64,000 nucleotides of DNA from Halopseudomonas sabulinigri (GCA_011053055.1 DRHT01000043.1:58479-122478), one strand, 5' to 3'. Positions 54,838 through 64,000 are shown, counted from the stretch's first letter. Numbers and translations: made by a program. The notes: generated from the letters alone by a model not told the origin.

Positions 54838-56484
54838 TCAAGCGCTGCGACTGGTCTTGAACTGGCCTATCAGTTGGTCTAGTTGGGCCGCGGCTTCAGT
54901 TAACTGCTGGGTGTTACGAGCGGTATCTTGTAGTTCAAGCATGACGCGGTCGCCCAGATTGCTGAGCTGGCTAAGACTTGAGGATATCTCGGTACTGGTG
55001 CGTGACTGCTCTTCAGCCGCCGCCGCTACCTGACTGGTCATATCGGTGATGGTATCCACTGAGTTAGCGATCGATTGCAGCGCCGTGCGCGAGCCTTCTA
55101 CCTGTCGCTGCATATCCTCGGATTGCTGATAACTCCCCTCCATTGAACTAACCGCTTTGGCCGTGCCGGCTTGTAGGGAGTCGATGATGCTGCGAATTTC
55201 ATCGGTTGACGCCTGAGTGCGGCTGGCGAGCGTGCGTACTTCGTCGGCGACCACCGCAAAACCGCGGCCCTGCTCTCCGGCGCGCGCGGCTTCAATGGCG
55301 GCATTTAGGGCGAGCAGATTGGTCTGTTCCGCTACGGCGCGGATCACGCCCAGCACTGAATCGATGGTGTGCGATTGCGCATTCAACTCGCTCACGGCTT
55401 CCCCGGCCTGGGCAATATCCCGAGCGAGCATTTCCATGGTCCGAGAGGTGGTATCTGCGGTTTGCTGACCGTTGACAACTTGCTCATTGGCCAGCCTAGC
55501 GGCGTCGGCAGAGTCGGACATACGCTGCGCTACTTCGTCCGAAGTAGCGCTCATTTCCTCCACCGCCGAGGCGATAGTGTCTAGCTCGCTATTTTGTTGA
55601 TTATAGGAGACCTCAGCTTTGCTCATGGCCACGCCAACCTCGGTGGCAATGCGCCGATTGCGTTCAACCACATCGCGCAGGTCATCAATAACCTGTGCCA
55701 GTTTGTCGGTAAACGCGTTGAAACCCTTGGCCAAACCGCTGACCTCATCATTACCGCTGATATCCAAATGGCGCGAGAGGTCACCGTCGCCGGTAGAAAT
55801 ATCATTCATTGCCGCGACTGCCTGGGCGATTGGCCGGCTTATGCTCAGTGCGATCAATAGATTGATGCCGACCAGCAGGATCAGCCCCAGTGCGACGAGC
55901 GTCAGCTTGGGTATCATGTCGGCCCAGAAAGCCTGATTCACGTCATCAAGATAAATGCCTGAGCCGAGAATCCAGCCCCAAGGTTTGAAACCTGAGACAT
56001 AGGAGATTTTCGGAACCGGGTCGGTTACCCCCGGTTTAGGCCACATGTAATCCACAAATCCGGCTGACTGGCTCTTAACCACGTTGACCATTTCGCGGAA
56101 TAGATACTTACCGTTTGGGTCTTGCACATCAGCGACGCTGTTGCCCACCAGCTTGGTGCTGAAAGGGTGCATGATCATCTGCAGGTCGTTGGAGTGCACC
56201 CAGAAGTAATCGTTGTTGCCGTAGCGTAACCCCTGCAGGGTGTTGGCGGCTTGCGACTGTGCCTGCTCTTCGGTCAGCTCACCGCTCTGCTGCAGCTGGT
56301 AAAAATGCTCGATTACGCCCATGCCGGACTCGACCAGATGCTGGGTTTTTACCGAGCGGCTATCAAACAGGCTGCTGCGATAATCCAGCGCAAAAGCAGC
56401 CACCAGCCCCAGCACTATGATCAGCACCAGACAAGTGACCGCTATCAGACGCTGGAAGATGGAAAAGCGGCGCAACATATTCAT
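54838..56484 (-). CDS. Methyl-accepting chemotaxis protein with sCache domain
   Basis: A 548-residue chemoreceptor. It has TM1 ([18 protein letters not shown]), a periplasmic single-Cache domain ([39 protein letters not shown]), TM2 near 190-210, HAMP, and a signalling domain with tip [25 protein letters not shown]. It lacks the pentapeptide tether typical of E. coli receptors. Similar in layout to the receptor at 45518 but with a distinct sensor. Confidence 0.92.
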   Translation of the reverse strand: MNMLRRFSIFQRLIAVTCLVLIIVLGLVAAFALDYRSSLFDSRSVKTQHLVESGMGVIEHFYQLQQSGELTEEQAQSQAANTLQGLRYGNNDYFWVHSNDLQMIMHPFSTKLVGNSVADVQDPNGKYLFREMVNVVKSQSAGFVDYMWPKPGVTDPVPKISYVSGFKPWGWILGSGIYLDDVNQAFWADMIPKLTLVALGLILLVGINLLIALSISRPIAQAVAAMNDISTGDGDLSRHLDISGNDEVSGLAKGFNAFTDKLAQVIDDLRDVVERNRRIATEVGVAMSKAEVSYNQQNSELDTIASAVEEMSATSDEVAQRMSDSADAARLANEQVVNGQQTADTTSRTMEMLARDIAQAGEAVSELNAQSHTIDSVLGVIRAVAEQTNLLALNAAIEAARAGEQGRGFAVVADEVRTLASRTQASTDEIRSIIDSLQAGTAKAVSSMEGSYQQSEDMQRQVEGSRTALQSIANSVDTITDMTSQVAAAAEEQSRTSTEISSSLSQLSNLGDRVMLELQDTARNTQQLTEAAAQLDQLIGQFKTSRSA

Positions 56485-56676
56485 GGCAAAGGCTCCCGGC
56501 CGGCTTGGCTATGCTGCTAATGTGCCAACGGGGCATAGCGCAAAGCCATTATTCTTGTATTTGATTCAGCGTAGCAGGCGGGAAGGAAATAGCTATTGGT
56601 TAAAGGCAGGATCTGTAGTGCGAGGAATTACATGAACACCGCTTAGGTATTCATGTAATTCATATGGTTACACTAT

Positions 56677-58575
56677 TTACTGAACATAGTCTCTGAACTG
56701 TACTGAGTTGGACCTGATCTCATCAGACGGCCAATTTGGAATGGTAATACGCTGGATCGCACCCTTGCCGCCGCGTGGCTTCAGCTCAATATTGATAGGT
56801 TTATCTGCGCCAGGCGAAGCCTTGATGAACAGGTCCAGGCCAGAGATAAACGGCAGCGCGTTAAAGAATGGGTCTGGCCCCGGCAGGGTGCTAACGCCAT
56901 CGCTGTTACGATCATGCAGGAAGATACTGCTGGTGCGTTTGAGCAGCGGCGCTGTGACGTTGGTGACTACCTGAGTGCCATTTACCGTCAAGCTGTCGTT
57001 CTCATCACCTTGATCACCCCACAGCTCGCGGTCGCGAGCGACCATGATGTTGGTATGGTTAGCACTACGGTGCAAATAAGCGCCAACGCCGGCGCCGGGC
57101 AACGAGGTGTTCAGGCGCACGAAAAGGCTATCTTGCAAGTAACCTTCACGATAGAAGTAATGATCGGCACCGGCGATTTCCCGGTCCAAACCAAATTCAT
57201 AGGTCGCACCTTTGGTCAGCTCGAATGGCCCCCAATTACCGTCAGTGCTGATCGGCATGCTGTGGTCCGGGGTGTCGCTCAGGCGTACGCCGGTTGCTGG
57301 GTCGACTTCAAAAATACGTAACTCTGTACCTTCGGCGCCGGTATTTTGGGGAAACAAGCTAGCGCGCCCGGCAATCCAAATACTATCGCCCTCAGCCTCA
57401 GGAATCTTTGTGTTCGCTGGTGGGCTGTCGTTGAAGTGCTTGTAGATACGCGCAAAGGAGTCCGCTGAGGTGGCTACCTCAATGTGTCCCAGCGGCATGT
57501 TTGGATCAGGGTAAATGTTCTCCGCACCGGCCACTTCACGGTCAACATATTGCCCCCAAAGCGCCAGCGTTGGCACATTCCCGGGCGGTGCAGTTAGCGC
57601 CGCGCCATCGATGCTGGTGTAATGCGCGACCTTGGCTGCGTTCTCCGACTCACCCAGGTACATCAGGCTTACGCCTGTGCCCATCGAGTGACCCATTAGA
57701 TCCACTTTGTCTGCTCCGGATATTTGCAGCAGGCGGTCAACAATCGCGTTGATCTCGATGTTGCGTTTGGCTGCCTGTACGGGATCTATTGCATTCTGCC
57801 CGGTGCTGCTACTGGTGTCGTACTCATAAACCGCTAGATAGCTACGTGGGTAGCCGTTGGCGCGAAAACGCATGGCTTGCGACTCGAACTGTGAGGCAGA
57901 GCCGGCGCCGCCGTGAATGAAGAGCACTGGCCGCAAATTGAAATCGACGCTGTTGTTGCGCTCTTTATCGAGCGAGTCAAGCAGGTGATTAAAGGCGTCA
58001 AGTTTGGCGGTCAGTGCGCGGCTGCCTGCATCGGCGTTTTCGGCAAACACGCCCGCCGTATTGAGAGTGGCTAACAGGTTGCCCATGTCGGTTTCAAAGG
58101 CGCTGGAATCGCTGAAGTCGATTGCCACACCGGGGTTGGTGCTCAGGTAGTCCTTAATCGCATCGCTGATGCCTGCGGTAATTTCAATGCCGTTGCTCAG
58201 ATTACCGTCTGCATCCAGCGATTGCAGAAAGCGTGAAAGGTTGATTACCGCAGGGGCATTGATGGCGGTGGCGTCATCCACAATATCCAATGGTGTGAGC
58301 TGTTTCGCGCCCTTGGCTGAGCCTAACGGGATACCCGCCAGTGAAAAGCGTACGGTTTCTGCGCCTTGATAATGGAACGTCCCCGCGCTATCGGTCTCGC
58401 CGCTGCGGCTATCGGTAGCGTAGTGCAGGCCGGCTACGGGCGCATCGATGAATACGCCGCTGGAAACAGTATCGTCATCCGAGTCACTGCCGCCGCCGGA
58501 CAAGCAGCCTGCAAGCATAATGGATGAAAGCCCAAGCAAGGGCAGGGCACGGTTAATGCCGTGATGGCGAGTCAT
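56677..58575 (-). CDS. Lipase-like alpha/beta hydrolase lipoprotein, multi-domain
   Basis: A 632-residue protein with a lipobox (SSIMLAGC, then a Gly/Ser/Asp spacer typical of surface lipoproteins). An N-terminal beta domain (~40-105, FIDAPVAGLHYATDSRSGETDSAGTF) comes before the alpha/beta hydrolase domain at ~210-385: RPVLFIHGGAGSASQF (oxyanion) and MGHSMGTGVSLMYLG with nucleophile Ser. The rest (~390-632) is beta-rich (IFEVDPATGVRLSDTPDHS) and resembles lipid-binding C-domains of A. fulgidus-type lipases, a tentative likeness. Substrates may be long-chain esters. Confidence 0.8.
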   Translation of the reverse strand: MTRHHGINRALPLLGLSSIMLAGCLSGGGSDSDDDTVSSGVFIDAPVAGLHYATDSRSGETDSAGTFHYQGAETVRFSLAGIPLGSAKGAKQLTPLDIVDDATAINAPAVINLSRFLQSLDADGNLSNGIEITAGISDAIKDYLSTNPGVAIDFSDSSAFETDMGNLLATLNTAGVFAENADAGSRALTAKLDAFNHLLDSLDKERNNSVDFNLRPVLFIHGGAGSASQFESQAMRFRANGYPRSYLAVYEYDTSSSTGQNAIDPVQAAKRNIEINAIVDRLLQISGADKVDLMGHSMGTGVSLMYLGESENAAKVAHYTSIDGAALTAPPGNVPTLALWGQYVDREVAGAENIYPDPNMPLGHIEVATSADSFARIYKHFNDSPPANTKIPEAEGDSIWIAGRASLFPQNTGAEGTELRIFEVDPATGVRLSDTPDHSMPISTDGNWGPFELTKGATYEFGLDREIAGADHYFYREGYLQDSLFVRLNTSLPGAGVGAYLHRSANHTNIMVARDRELWGDQGDENDSLTVNGTQVVTNVTAPLLKRTSSIFLHDRNSDGVSTLPGPDPFFNALPFISGLDLFIKASPGADKPINIELKPRGGKGAIQRITIPNWPSDEIRSNSVQFRDYVQ

Positions 58576-58757
58576 GATGGATATACCTTTTGTAATTATT
58601 GTGTGTTTGGTCGGTTTAATCGGTGGCGCCGAATAACGGCGATGCCTAGCCGCTTGCCCTTGCCAGTGGCTCTTTCAACCCGTTGCATCACTGCGCGGCT
58701 CGAAAAACAGCATCGATAAGAAGTTAACAGCGTACAAGTGTATACTGTCAAGCAATT

Positions 58758-58773
58758 ATGAATGAATGTTCAT
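58758..58773. promoter_or_regulatory. Candidate palindromic operator upstream of the lipase gene
   Basis: ATGAATGAATGTTCAT holds the inverted repeat ATGAA-N6-TTCAT, the type of site bound by TetR-family dimers. On the minus strand a TTGACA -35-like element follows seven bases later (58745-58750). It is 183 bases upstream of the lipase start. Confidence 0.35.
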
Positions 58774-58854
58774 GCCGTTAGGCGGGTGCTATTCGGTTTT
58801 TGATGGACGCGCAGGTGAGGAAGTGAAGAGAGGTAAGTCGATGGCGGAATCAGT

Positions 58855-59172
58855 TCAGCGAGTGATCTCGCTGAACCAAAATTCAATTTCATCAGTTGGC
58901 TGATCAAAAGCGGCCGCGTGCTCAACATGCGCCGCAACGTGGTACCAGTCGCCAACGTCGTAATGCCGCGTTTCACCGGCCACCGTGAGGATAATCTCAC
59001 CACGGATGACCACTCCATAGTTATCGGTATCGTGCGTATGCGCAGGGATTTTGGTTCCCGCAGGGTAGGAGGCGAAAAGTACGTCCGCGCCTTCAGCGGC
59101 CAGCTTGTAGGCATCAAATCGACCGTCGTATAGTGGTAGGGTGCGAATCTTATCGGGGTAGTTACCGCTCAT
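58855..59172 (-). CDS. Small cupin-domain protein
   Basis: A 105-residue single-cupin protein with metal-site motifs in IPAHTHDTDNYGVVIRGE (HxH-x6-G region) and DVGDWYHVAAHVEHAA. Cytosolic and with no known substrate. It lies between the lipase gene and the DUF411 gene with its own start. Confidence 0.85.
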   Translation of the reverse strand: MSGNYPDKIRTLPLYDGRFDAYKLAAEGADVLFASYPAGTKIPAHTHDTDNYGVVIRGEIILTVAGETRHYDVGDWYHVAAHVEHAAAFDQPTDEIEFWFSEITR

Positions 59173-59361
59173 GACTTGGCTCCGTTTCGTATTTTGGTAG
59201 CCTGAACGACCAACCTGTTACTAATCTAGCTGTAGCGGGCGGTTTTGGGGATTTACAGCTGCGAAGAAATCGACAGTTACAGTTACCAAGGGATGGCAGC
59301 GCAGACGCGTGCTAATCTTTTGCGCTAGATTTTCAATGGTTCTACTTGTCTGGAGGTTTGC

Positions 59362-59907
59362 ATGCGTACGTTTGTTCCACGTTGGTTAGTGTTGACGGTT
59401 GGCGCGCTGCCTTTGCTGATGGCTTGCAGCGAGCCAGAACCACCAAAACCTGAAACCCAGAGCAGCCTTACACCACCAGAAAGCCAGTCGATGCTGGCGG
59501 AACAACCGGCGACCGACTTGCTGCAGGTATTTAAGAGCCCGAGCTGTGGTTGTTGTGAAGGTTGGATCGAGCATCTCGACAGCGCCGGTTTAAGTACAAG
59601 CGCGCAACACCCCGCAGACCTCGCTGGGGTGAAAACGGAACACGGCATAGCGCCCCAATACCGCTCGTGTCATACCGCAGTTTCTGCCGATGGTTATGTA
59701 TTTGAAGGCCACGTACCTGCGCGTTACGTACAGGCGTTTTTGGCGGAGCCACCGACCGGAGCCATAGGCTTGGCGGTACCTGGTATGCCAGTTGGGAGTC
59801 CCGGTATGGAGATGGGCGATGATTTTATGCCCTATCAGGTTTTGTTGTTGAAGCACGATGGTGACGCTGAGGTGTACGCACGGGTCGATAGTGCCGCTGA
59901 TCAGTAG
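59362..59907 (+). CDS. DUF411 metal-binding lipoprotein
   Basis: A 181-residue protein with a lipobox (GALPLLMAC) and, from ~53, the DUF411 domain: VFKSPSCGCCEGWIEHL (CxCC), YRSCHTAVSADGYVFEGHVPA and GAIGLAVPGMPVGSPGMEMGD (Met-rich). These periplasmic proteins bind copper or other soft metals. No copper transporter lies beside it here. Confidence 0.88.
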   Translation: MRTFVPRWLVLTVGALPLLMACSEPEPPKPETQSSLTPPESQSMLAEQPATDLLQVFKSPSCGCCEGWIEHLDSAGLSTSAQHPADLAGVKTEHGIAPQYRSCHTAVSADGYVFEGHVPARYVQAFLAEPPTGAIGLAVPGMPVGSPGMEMGDDFMPYQVLLLKHDGDAEVYARVDSAADQ

Positions 59908-59980
59908 CTATCGATAGTTTTTTACCATTAACAACTATAGACCTAATCCATTTCATAAATTGTTTGAGCTGCCTGATCAT

Positions 59981-60012
59981 GCTCCCTGTGTTCAATACAA
60001 CCCACAGGGAGC
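59981..60012 (+). promoter_or_regulatory. RBS-sequestering hairpin upstream of a small ORF
   Basis: GCTCCCTGTG (59981-59990) pairs perfectly with CACAGGGAGC (60003-60012). The 3' arm contains GGGAG, the ribosome binding site of the small ORF at 60019, so the fold would hide it. It could also be a 3' structure of the DUF411 transcript, but no T tract follows. Confidence 0.55.
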
Positions 60013-60018
60013 AAGACC

Positions 60019-60111
60019 ATGGCGATACTCAAGCGCATTCTTAAGCGTAACAACTCAACTGCTACCGTGGCTGCAAGCAGCGCGCATCCAAACTTCTGGA
60101 TGTATCAGTAA
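60019..60111 (+). CDS. Candidate 30-residue small protein
   Basis: The reading frame MAILKRILKRNNSTATVAAS followed by SAHPNFWMYQ begins seven bases after GGGAG. The first ten residues are a basic amphipathic stretch. It has no recognised family. Support is the well-placed ribosome site inside a perfect 10-bp hairpin and its place in an otherwise empty gap between DUF411 and yebG. It could still be a chance ORF. Confidence 0.4.
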   Translation: MAILKRILKRNNSTATVAASSAHPNFWMYQ

Positions 60112-60162
60112 TGGTGGGCGAGGGCATGTATGAATGCCCTCGAATAGCCTGCGCGCTATAGC

Positions 60163-60426
60163 TCAAGCTTCAGCGCGTTCTTCCGTCAGGCTACTCAGCG
60201 CGTCAGGGCTGCTCTTGAAGGCTTTGGCGAATACCTCGCGGTTACGCGCCATGAAAATGCTGACTTCTTCAGCCAGTTTCTCACTCAGATCCGGGACTGC
60301 CTGCTGCAGTACATCGCCCAGGGTTTCTGCCAGTTCCAGCATCTTGTCGTGACGGTCTGCTTCGGCTTTATCCATGAACAACTGCTCCGGGTCTCTGCTG
60401 CTGCGATACACAATTTCAACGGCCAT
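60163..60426 (-). CDS. yebG: YebG-family SOS-regulated protein
   Basis: An 87-residue protein matching YebG: MAVEIVYRSSRDPEQLFMDK at the N-terminus, the helix AEADRHDKMLELAETLGDVL, then a second helix to the end. Function unknown in all species; it is induced by DNA damage. A perfect LexA box lies 85 bases upstream. ATG 60426 has TGAGG five bases ahead; the longer frame (60471) is unlikely. Confidence 0.9.
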   Translation of the reverse strand: MAVEIVYRSSRDPEQLFMDKAEADRHDKMLELAETLGDVLQQAVPDLSEKLAEEVSIFMARNREVFAKAFKSSPDALSSLTEERAEA

Positions 60427-60510
60427 ACACACCTCAGGCTTGAATGCGATTTCAAAATGATGCTGCGTCAAAAAGCGGTAACCAGCTTGACGCGAGTGCT
60501 GGCTATTGTA

Positions 60511-60526
60511 CTGTATGAAAATACAG
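60511..60526 (-). promoter_or_regulatory. LexA (SOS) box upstream of yebG
   Basis: CTGTATGAAAATACAG is CTGT-N8-ACAG, extended as TACTGT...ACAGTA. It is just after the zapE stop and controls yebG most plausibly. Confidence 0.88.
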
Positions 60527-60528
60527 TA

Positions 60529-61692
60529 TCAAGTTATTTGATTTATTGCCTCGCTTGGTTCATTGCTATTGCCGGTTCCGAAGCGCTGTAGCTGCATTTC
60601 CTGTAATCGGCTACGGGCGCGCTCAAAGGCAAAAGAGAGGTAGCCTTCGGTGTATAAGTCTTCCAAGGGCACGGCAGCCTCGATATATAAAGGGATGCGC
60701 CGGTCGTAGCACTCGTCGACCAAGGCGATGAAGCGGCGCACGCTGTCATCATGCACCGACAGGCTGGGTAGCTCGCGGTCGCCGGCTTCGATACGTTCTG
60801 CTCCGTCTTCGGTACCCCGTGCGATCAGCCCTGCGCGCTGCGGACTGCTCAGGTTGGGTACCTCGCTCAGCAGTATGGCTGGGAAACGATCACAGAGACT
60901 GATGAAATCCAGCGCGGATAATGAGCTGCTGCATAGCGCGCGAAAGGTGAACCAGACAGCTTTGCTGCAGCGACGTACGCAGGGAATTTGTAAGTGGCCT
61001 AACAGTACCGGGTCGTTGCTTTGGGAGCGCTCGCCACAAAGACGAGTAAATACCCCATCCAGTGACTTCTGGTCTGTTGCATCGGTGCTAAGCCAGTAGC
61101 GCTTGCAGGGTGTGCCGGGTTGTAGGCGGTGGTCCTCAGCGCCGTCGAGTCTGGCAATCCACATGTGTTTTTCAATTGCAGTGACGGCGGGCATGAAGCG
61201 CTCGCGGTTAAAGCCGTCTGCGTATAACTCGTTGGGTGGCAGGTTTGAGGTGCAGACCATCACAACACCTTGCTCAAACATCTCGCTCATCAAACCGCCT
61301 AACAAAATTGCGTCGCCGATGTCAGTAACAAAGAACTCATCGAAACAAAGTACGCGCACATGCTGGGCCATTTCCTTGGCAAGTGCTTTGAGCGGGTTAG
61401 CGGTCCCGGTGATCTGAAACAAGCGCTTGTGTACCCAGCCCATGAAGTGATGAAAATGCAGGCGCTTGCTGGGTACGCTTAGGCTGTCGTAGAAGCGGTC
61501 CATTAGCCAGGTTTTGCCCCGGCCGACCGGCCCCCAAAGGTATACGCCGCGCGTCTCGCGGCCTGCGTGCAGCGCCTGGTAGCACTCCTCCAGCATTTGC
61601 GCGGCTTGCTGTTGCGCCGCGTCTGGGGTGAAGCCCTGCTGTTGCAAGGCATGTTGATAGGCGGTGAGCGGTGAGGGTGCGGTCATGGTCAC
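60529..61692 (-). CDS. zapE: AFG1-like ATPase / cell division protein ZapE
   Basis: A 387-residue AAA-type ATPase. Walker A is GPVGRGKTWLMD near 53, Walker B LCFDEFFVTDIGDAILL near 115, followed by VVMVCTSNLPPNELYADG. ZapE helps FtsZ ring function late in division. In many pseudomonads it is next to ribosomal genes, but not here. Confidence 0.92.
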   Translation of the reverse strand: MTMTAPSPLTAYQHALQQQGFTPDAAQQQAAQMLEECYQALHAGRETRGVYLWGPVGRGKTWLMDRFYDSLSVPSKRLHFHHFMGWVHKRLFQITGTANPLKALAKEMAQHVRVLCFDEFFVTDIGDAILLGGLMSEMFEQGVVMVCTSNLPPNELYADGFNRERFMPAVTAIEKHMWIARLDGAEDHRLQPGTPCKRYWLSTDATDQKSLDGVFTRLCGERSQSNDPVLLGHLQIPCVRRCSKAVWFTFRALCSSSLSALDFISLCDRFPAILLSEVPNLSSPQRAGLIARGTEDGAERIEAGDRELPSLSVHDDSVRRFIALVDECYDRRIPLYIEAAVPLEDLYTEGYLSFAFERARSRLQEMQLQRFGTGNSNEPSEAINQIT

Positions 61693-61807
61693 AGATACTG
61701 ACGGAAATCGGCCGTGGCCGGCAAGCTGCAGATTGTCACAGGCTACTTTGACGACTGCAGAAATGCGGACGATGCTATAACAAGTTGAACACTTCGGGAG
61801 GTGTGTG

Positions 61808-62071
61808 ATGGCAACAGGATGGGCCCGTGAGGGCGCAGTACAAGAGCAAATTGACGATACCGTTGATGAAGCGGTGCAGCGTGCGCGTAGTCAGCTGCCG
61901 CGCGGTGAAAGCCTGGAGTATTGCGAGGAGTGTGAAAAGCTGATCCCCGAGGCACGCAGGCTGGCAGTGCCCGGTGTACGTCTGTGTATCGTCTGTCAGA
62001 GTGCTGCCGACCAGCGCACGGGCGGCAGTGGCTACAATCGCCGCGGCAGTAAGGACAGTCAACTGCGGTAA
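61808..62071 (+). CDS. DksA/TraR-type zinc finger protein (YbiI-like)
   Basis: An 87-residue protein with the zinc finger YCEECEKLIPEARRLAVPGVRLCIVCQS (C-x2-C-x17-C-x2-C) and a preceding helix. It lacks DksA's long coiled coil, so it is a short relative of YbiI or TraR that might bind RNA polymerase. ATG 61808 has GGAGG six bases upstream. Confidence 0.88.
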   Translation: MATGWAREGAVQEQIDDTVDEAVQRARSQLPRGESLEYCEECEKLIPEARRLAVPGVRLCIVCQSAADQRTGGSGYNRRGSKDSQLR

Positions 62072-62261
62072 TGAGCACTTGATGTCGCATGCTCTGCTGG
62101 GGAATGTATCGCAAGTGTCTCGCGTCTTGGTGCGGTTCTTGCTGGGTTCACTACTGGTTTGGCGAGTAGGCGCATAACCTATAACACCGTTGCCAGGGTA
62201 ACTTCAGTGCACTGCAATGGCCCTTTGGCGCGACAAGATGGCTCTCACGGGGGGCAAAGCG

Positions 62262-63113
62262 ATGCGCATGTTGGGTCGAGTTAAGGAAATCTGGCGCTAT
62301 CCCGTTAAGGGAATGGCCGGCGAGGCATTACAAAGTTGTGCGCTCACGCCGAAAGGGCTTATGGGAGATCGACTCTGGGCAGTTCGCGACCGTGCGCGTA
62401 ATGAGATTCAAAGCTGCAAATTCAGGCCTGAGTTGTTGCGCATAACCGCCTCGCAGGTCGAGCTTGGAAGCTTTGTTAATTTATGCTTCCCCAATGGTCG
62501 TATTCTGCGCAGTGATGCGGCTGAGGTGCACACAGCTATTTCCGATCTCGTGGGCCATGCGTCTTTGCTCGAACCCTTGAGCGCACAGCTCGGCCTAGAA
62601 GGGTTCAAACGCTATAAAACCAATCAGCACAGCTGGCTTGATGAACTGAAAGCGACCTTCGAACGTGAGGCTAGTGAGCCGCTACCTGATTTCAGCGATA
62701 TGCCGCAGGACATGATCGACTATGTGTCTTTGCCCGGCAGTTATTTTTTGGTCTCACCTTTTCATCTACTGACGACCGCGAGTCTCGAGTATTTACGTGG
62801 CCTGCAACCCGATAGCGACTGGAATGTACGGCGCTTTCGACCCAATTTAGTTATCGATACCCTGGATACCGAGCCCGGCTTGGTCGAACAAGCATGGCTG
62901 GGTGGGCAACTGCAAGTAGGGGAGGCAGGTATGCTCTGCAGCGGAACTGCACCGCGCTGCGGTGCTATCACGCGAGCGCAGCAAGGCTTGCCCACAGACA
63001 AGCGCTTATTGCGCGCGGTGGTGCGTGAAGCAGAGCAAAACCTGGGTGTATACGCTGATACGCTGCAGACCGGAATGCTGCAGGTAGGCGACCCGGTTTA
63101 TTTTAAGCGTTGA
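62262..63113 (+). CDS. MOSC-domain protein with beta-barrel N-domain
   Basis: A 283-residue protein. The N-terminal part (RVKEIWRYPVKGMAGEALQ; LMGDRLWAVRD) is the MOSC beta-barrel domain, and the C-terminal half carries RFRPNLVIDT and a single Cys (GTAPRCGAITRAQQG). Such proteins handle molybdenum-cofactor sulfur or reduce N-hydroxylated compounds. The start is unclear: ATG 62262 (chosen, GGGGG upstream) or ATG 62268. Confidence 0.8.
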   Translation: MRMLGRVKEIWRYPVKGMAGEALQSCALTPKGLMGDRLWAVRDRARNEIQSCKFRPELLRITASQVELGSFVNLCFPNGRILRSDAAEVHTAISDLVGHASLLEPLSAQLGLEGFKRYKTNQHSWLDELKATFEREASEPLPDFSDMPQDMIDYVSLPGSYFLVSPFHLLTTASLEYLRGLQPDSDWNVRRFRPNLVIDTLDTEPGLVEQAWLGGQLQVGEAGMLCSGTAPRCGAITRAQQGLPTDKRLLRAVVREAEQNLGVYADTLQTGMLQVGDPVYFKR

Positions 63114-63203
63114 GTACAGAGCGTATTTAACGATTGTTCCGCCGCTCATAAAAGTTTGACCGACTGAGCAGTTACCACACGCGATTTCTGATTAATGCGT
63201 TGC

Positions 63204-63641
63204 TCACTGATAGGTTTTGCCATTGTGCGTTAGCCAGCCGTCGGCGTGTTTGTTGCCAGGGTCGTGGTGCGTCCAATGCAGTACCCCGCCTCTGTTGTTC
63301 CATTCATACTCCCCATTAAAACCAACAAGGTCACCTTCGCGTAGCTGTGGGATACGTGGGGCTAGATCAATGTTGTGAGCTACCAGTAACGTACGACCTT
63401 CTGCGATGCGCAAAATGAATTTCTGATGGCGGCTGCCCTTCGTATCGTCAGCCAGCACTTTCAACACAGTGCCTTGACCACGTACTTGCACATCGCTTTG
63501 CCGGTTCTCATAGGCTTGCATAACCTGCTCGGAGCTACTGGCCGGTGCAGGTGAAACCAAAGCCCCATCACTTGGCTCAGAGACGTAGCTCAGCAGATAG
63601 GCTAAGCCGAGTACCGCAGCAATATAGATCGACTTCCGCAT
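63204..63641 (-). CDS. DUF3465 exported protein
   Basis: A 145-residue protein with an N-terminal signal or anchor (IYIAAVLGLAYLLSYVS) and an OB-like C-domain ending HWTHHDPGNKHADGWLTHNG, the DUF3465 signature. Function unknown. Confidence 0.85.
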   Translation of the reverse strand: MRKSIYIAAVLGLAYLLSYVSEPSDGALVSPAPASSSEQVMQAYENRQSDVQVRGQGTVLKVLADDTKGSRHQKFILRIAEGRTLLVAHNIDLAPRIPQLREGDLVGFNGEYEWNNRGGVLHWTHHDPGNKHADGWLTHNGKTYQ

Positions 63642-63882
63642 GGCTGGCCAAGCTCCCTGATGAGATGATGGAGGCGTACGCCTCTTCTACGGCTAACGAG
63701 CTTAACAGGCAAGTTAAGGCTTCGGCTTACAAATGTATTTCGTGGTCTGTGCTAATCTGAAAGTTAAAAGAAGAGTAGTGATGCATGCCTGATAGCGCGC
63801 GGCGGTATACAGCAAAGATCTGCGGAGTATGGCTGCTTTGGCAGCTCTGCTCGGGCGGGTTCTACCCCGTTTCCACGGACGG

Positions 63883-64000
63883 TTATAAAACAGCTAAGAG
63901 CTTTTGATCCTGCGCAGCAACTCTACGTCGCATCCTAGGATTATGGAACCGCTCGATGTATTCAAATAGGTCTGCTCTTGCCTCGTCTTGAGTACGGTAA
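63883..64000 (-). mobile_element. IS3-family transposase, 3' end (cut by window edge)
   Basis: The last 38 codons read YRTQDEARADLFEYIERFHN followed by PRMRRRVAAQDQKLLAVL and stop at 63883, which is the usual end of IS3-group OrfB transposases (rve domain, C-terminal part). The ORF continues past 64000. Downstream of the stop, plus-strand CCCGTTTCCACGG near 63867-63879 may belong to the terminal repeat. No second end is visible, so whether the element is complete is unknown. Confidence 0.7.

Overview
The window is chromosomal DNA of a pseudomonad-like gammaproteobacterium. Two gene orders point there: rnt-pyrC-motY-argG-gloA, and nth-rnfEGDCBA-metG with a PA3496-type small gene beside nth. 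MotY (polar flagellar motor), two Cache-type chemoreceptors, LemA/TPM genes and a TAXI-TRAP uptake system fit a motile, free-living, possibly marine species such as Halopseudomonas; that genus guess is inference. The window is gene-dense and has no tRNA, rRNA, CRISPR array or prophage that I can see.

Layout. 1-5340: minus-strand nitrate assimilation block nasS-nasT-nasA-PP2C/kinase, running towards an unseen gene beyond the left edge. 5332-9575: TAXI-TRAP transporter with a UspA protein. 9876-14568: housekeeping genes rnt, pyrC, motY, argG, gloA. 14719-21669: a membrane NIT-like protein, then nirB-nirD-nirC and a second PP2C/kinase fusion. 21699-28176: dgt, small redox and Cys-cluster proteins, mlaA with an alpha/beta hydrolase, cbpA-cbpM. 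28282-37081: nth, rnfEGDCBA, metG. 37289-49000: mixed accessory genes, including an MFS pump, a GST, a frameshifted binding-protein gene, a divergent pair of phosphoribosyltransferases and a broken Tae4/Tai4 effector-immunity locus. 48995-63641: RhlE-type helicase, lemA/TPM cluster, GDPD, TetR, chemoreceptor, lipase-like lipoprotein, DUF411, SOS gene yebG, zapE, MOSC and DUF3465. The right edge holds the 3' end of an IS3-type transposase.

The most notable system is the nitrate circuit. Four separate leaders (left edge, nasA, nasS, nirB) repeat one architecture: a sigma54 -24/-12 promoter, RNA hairpins with six-base loops carrying A at position 1 and G at position 4 (the signature bound by ANTAR proteins), then an intrinsic terminator. 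NasT, encoded here, is an ANTAR protein, and NasS is its signal-peptide-less nitrate-binding partner. The circuit therefore appears to combine nitrogen limitation (sigma54/NtrC) with nitrate-triggered antitermination, including control of nasS-nasT itself. A PP2C/kinase fusion sits beside each nitrogen-oxide transporter, and a membrane NIT-like protein lies just upstream of nirB. Together these suggest further signalling layers around nitrate and nitrite use.
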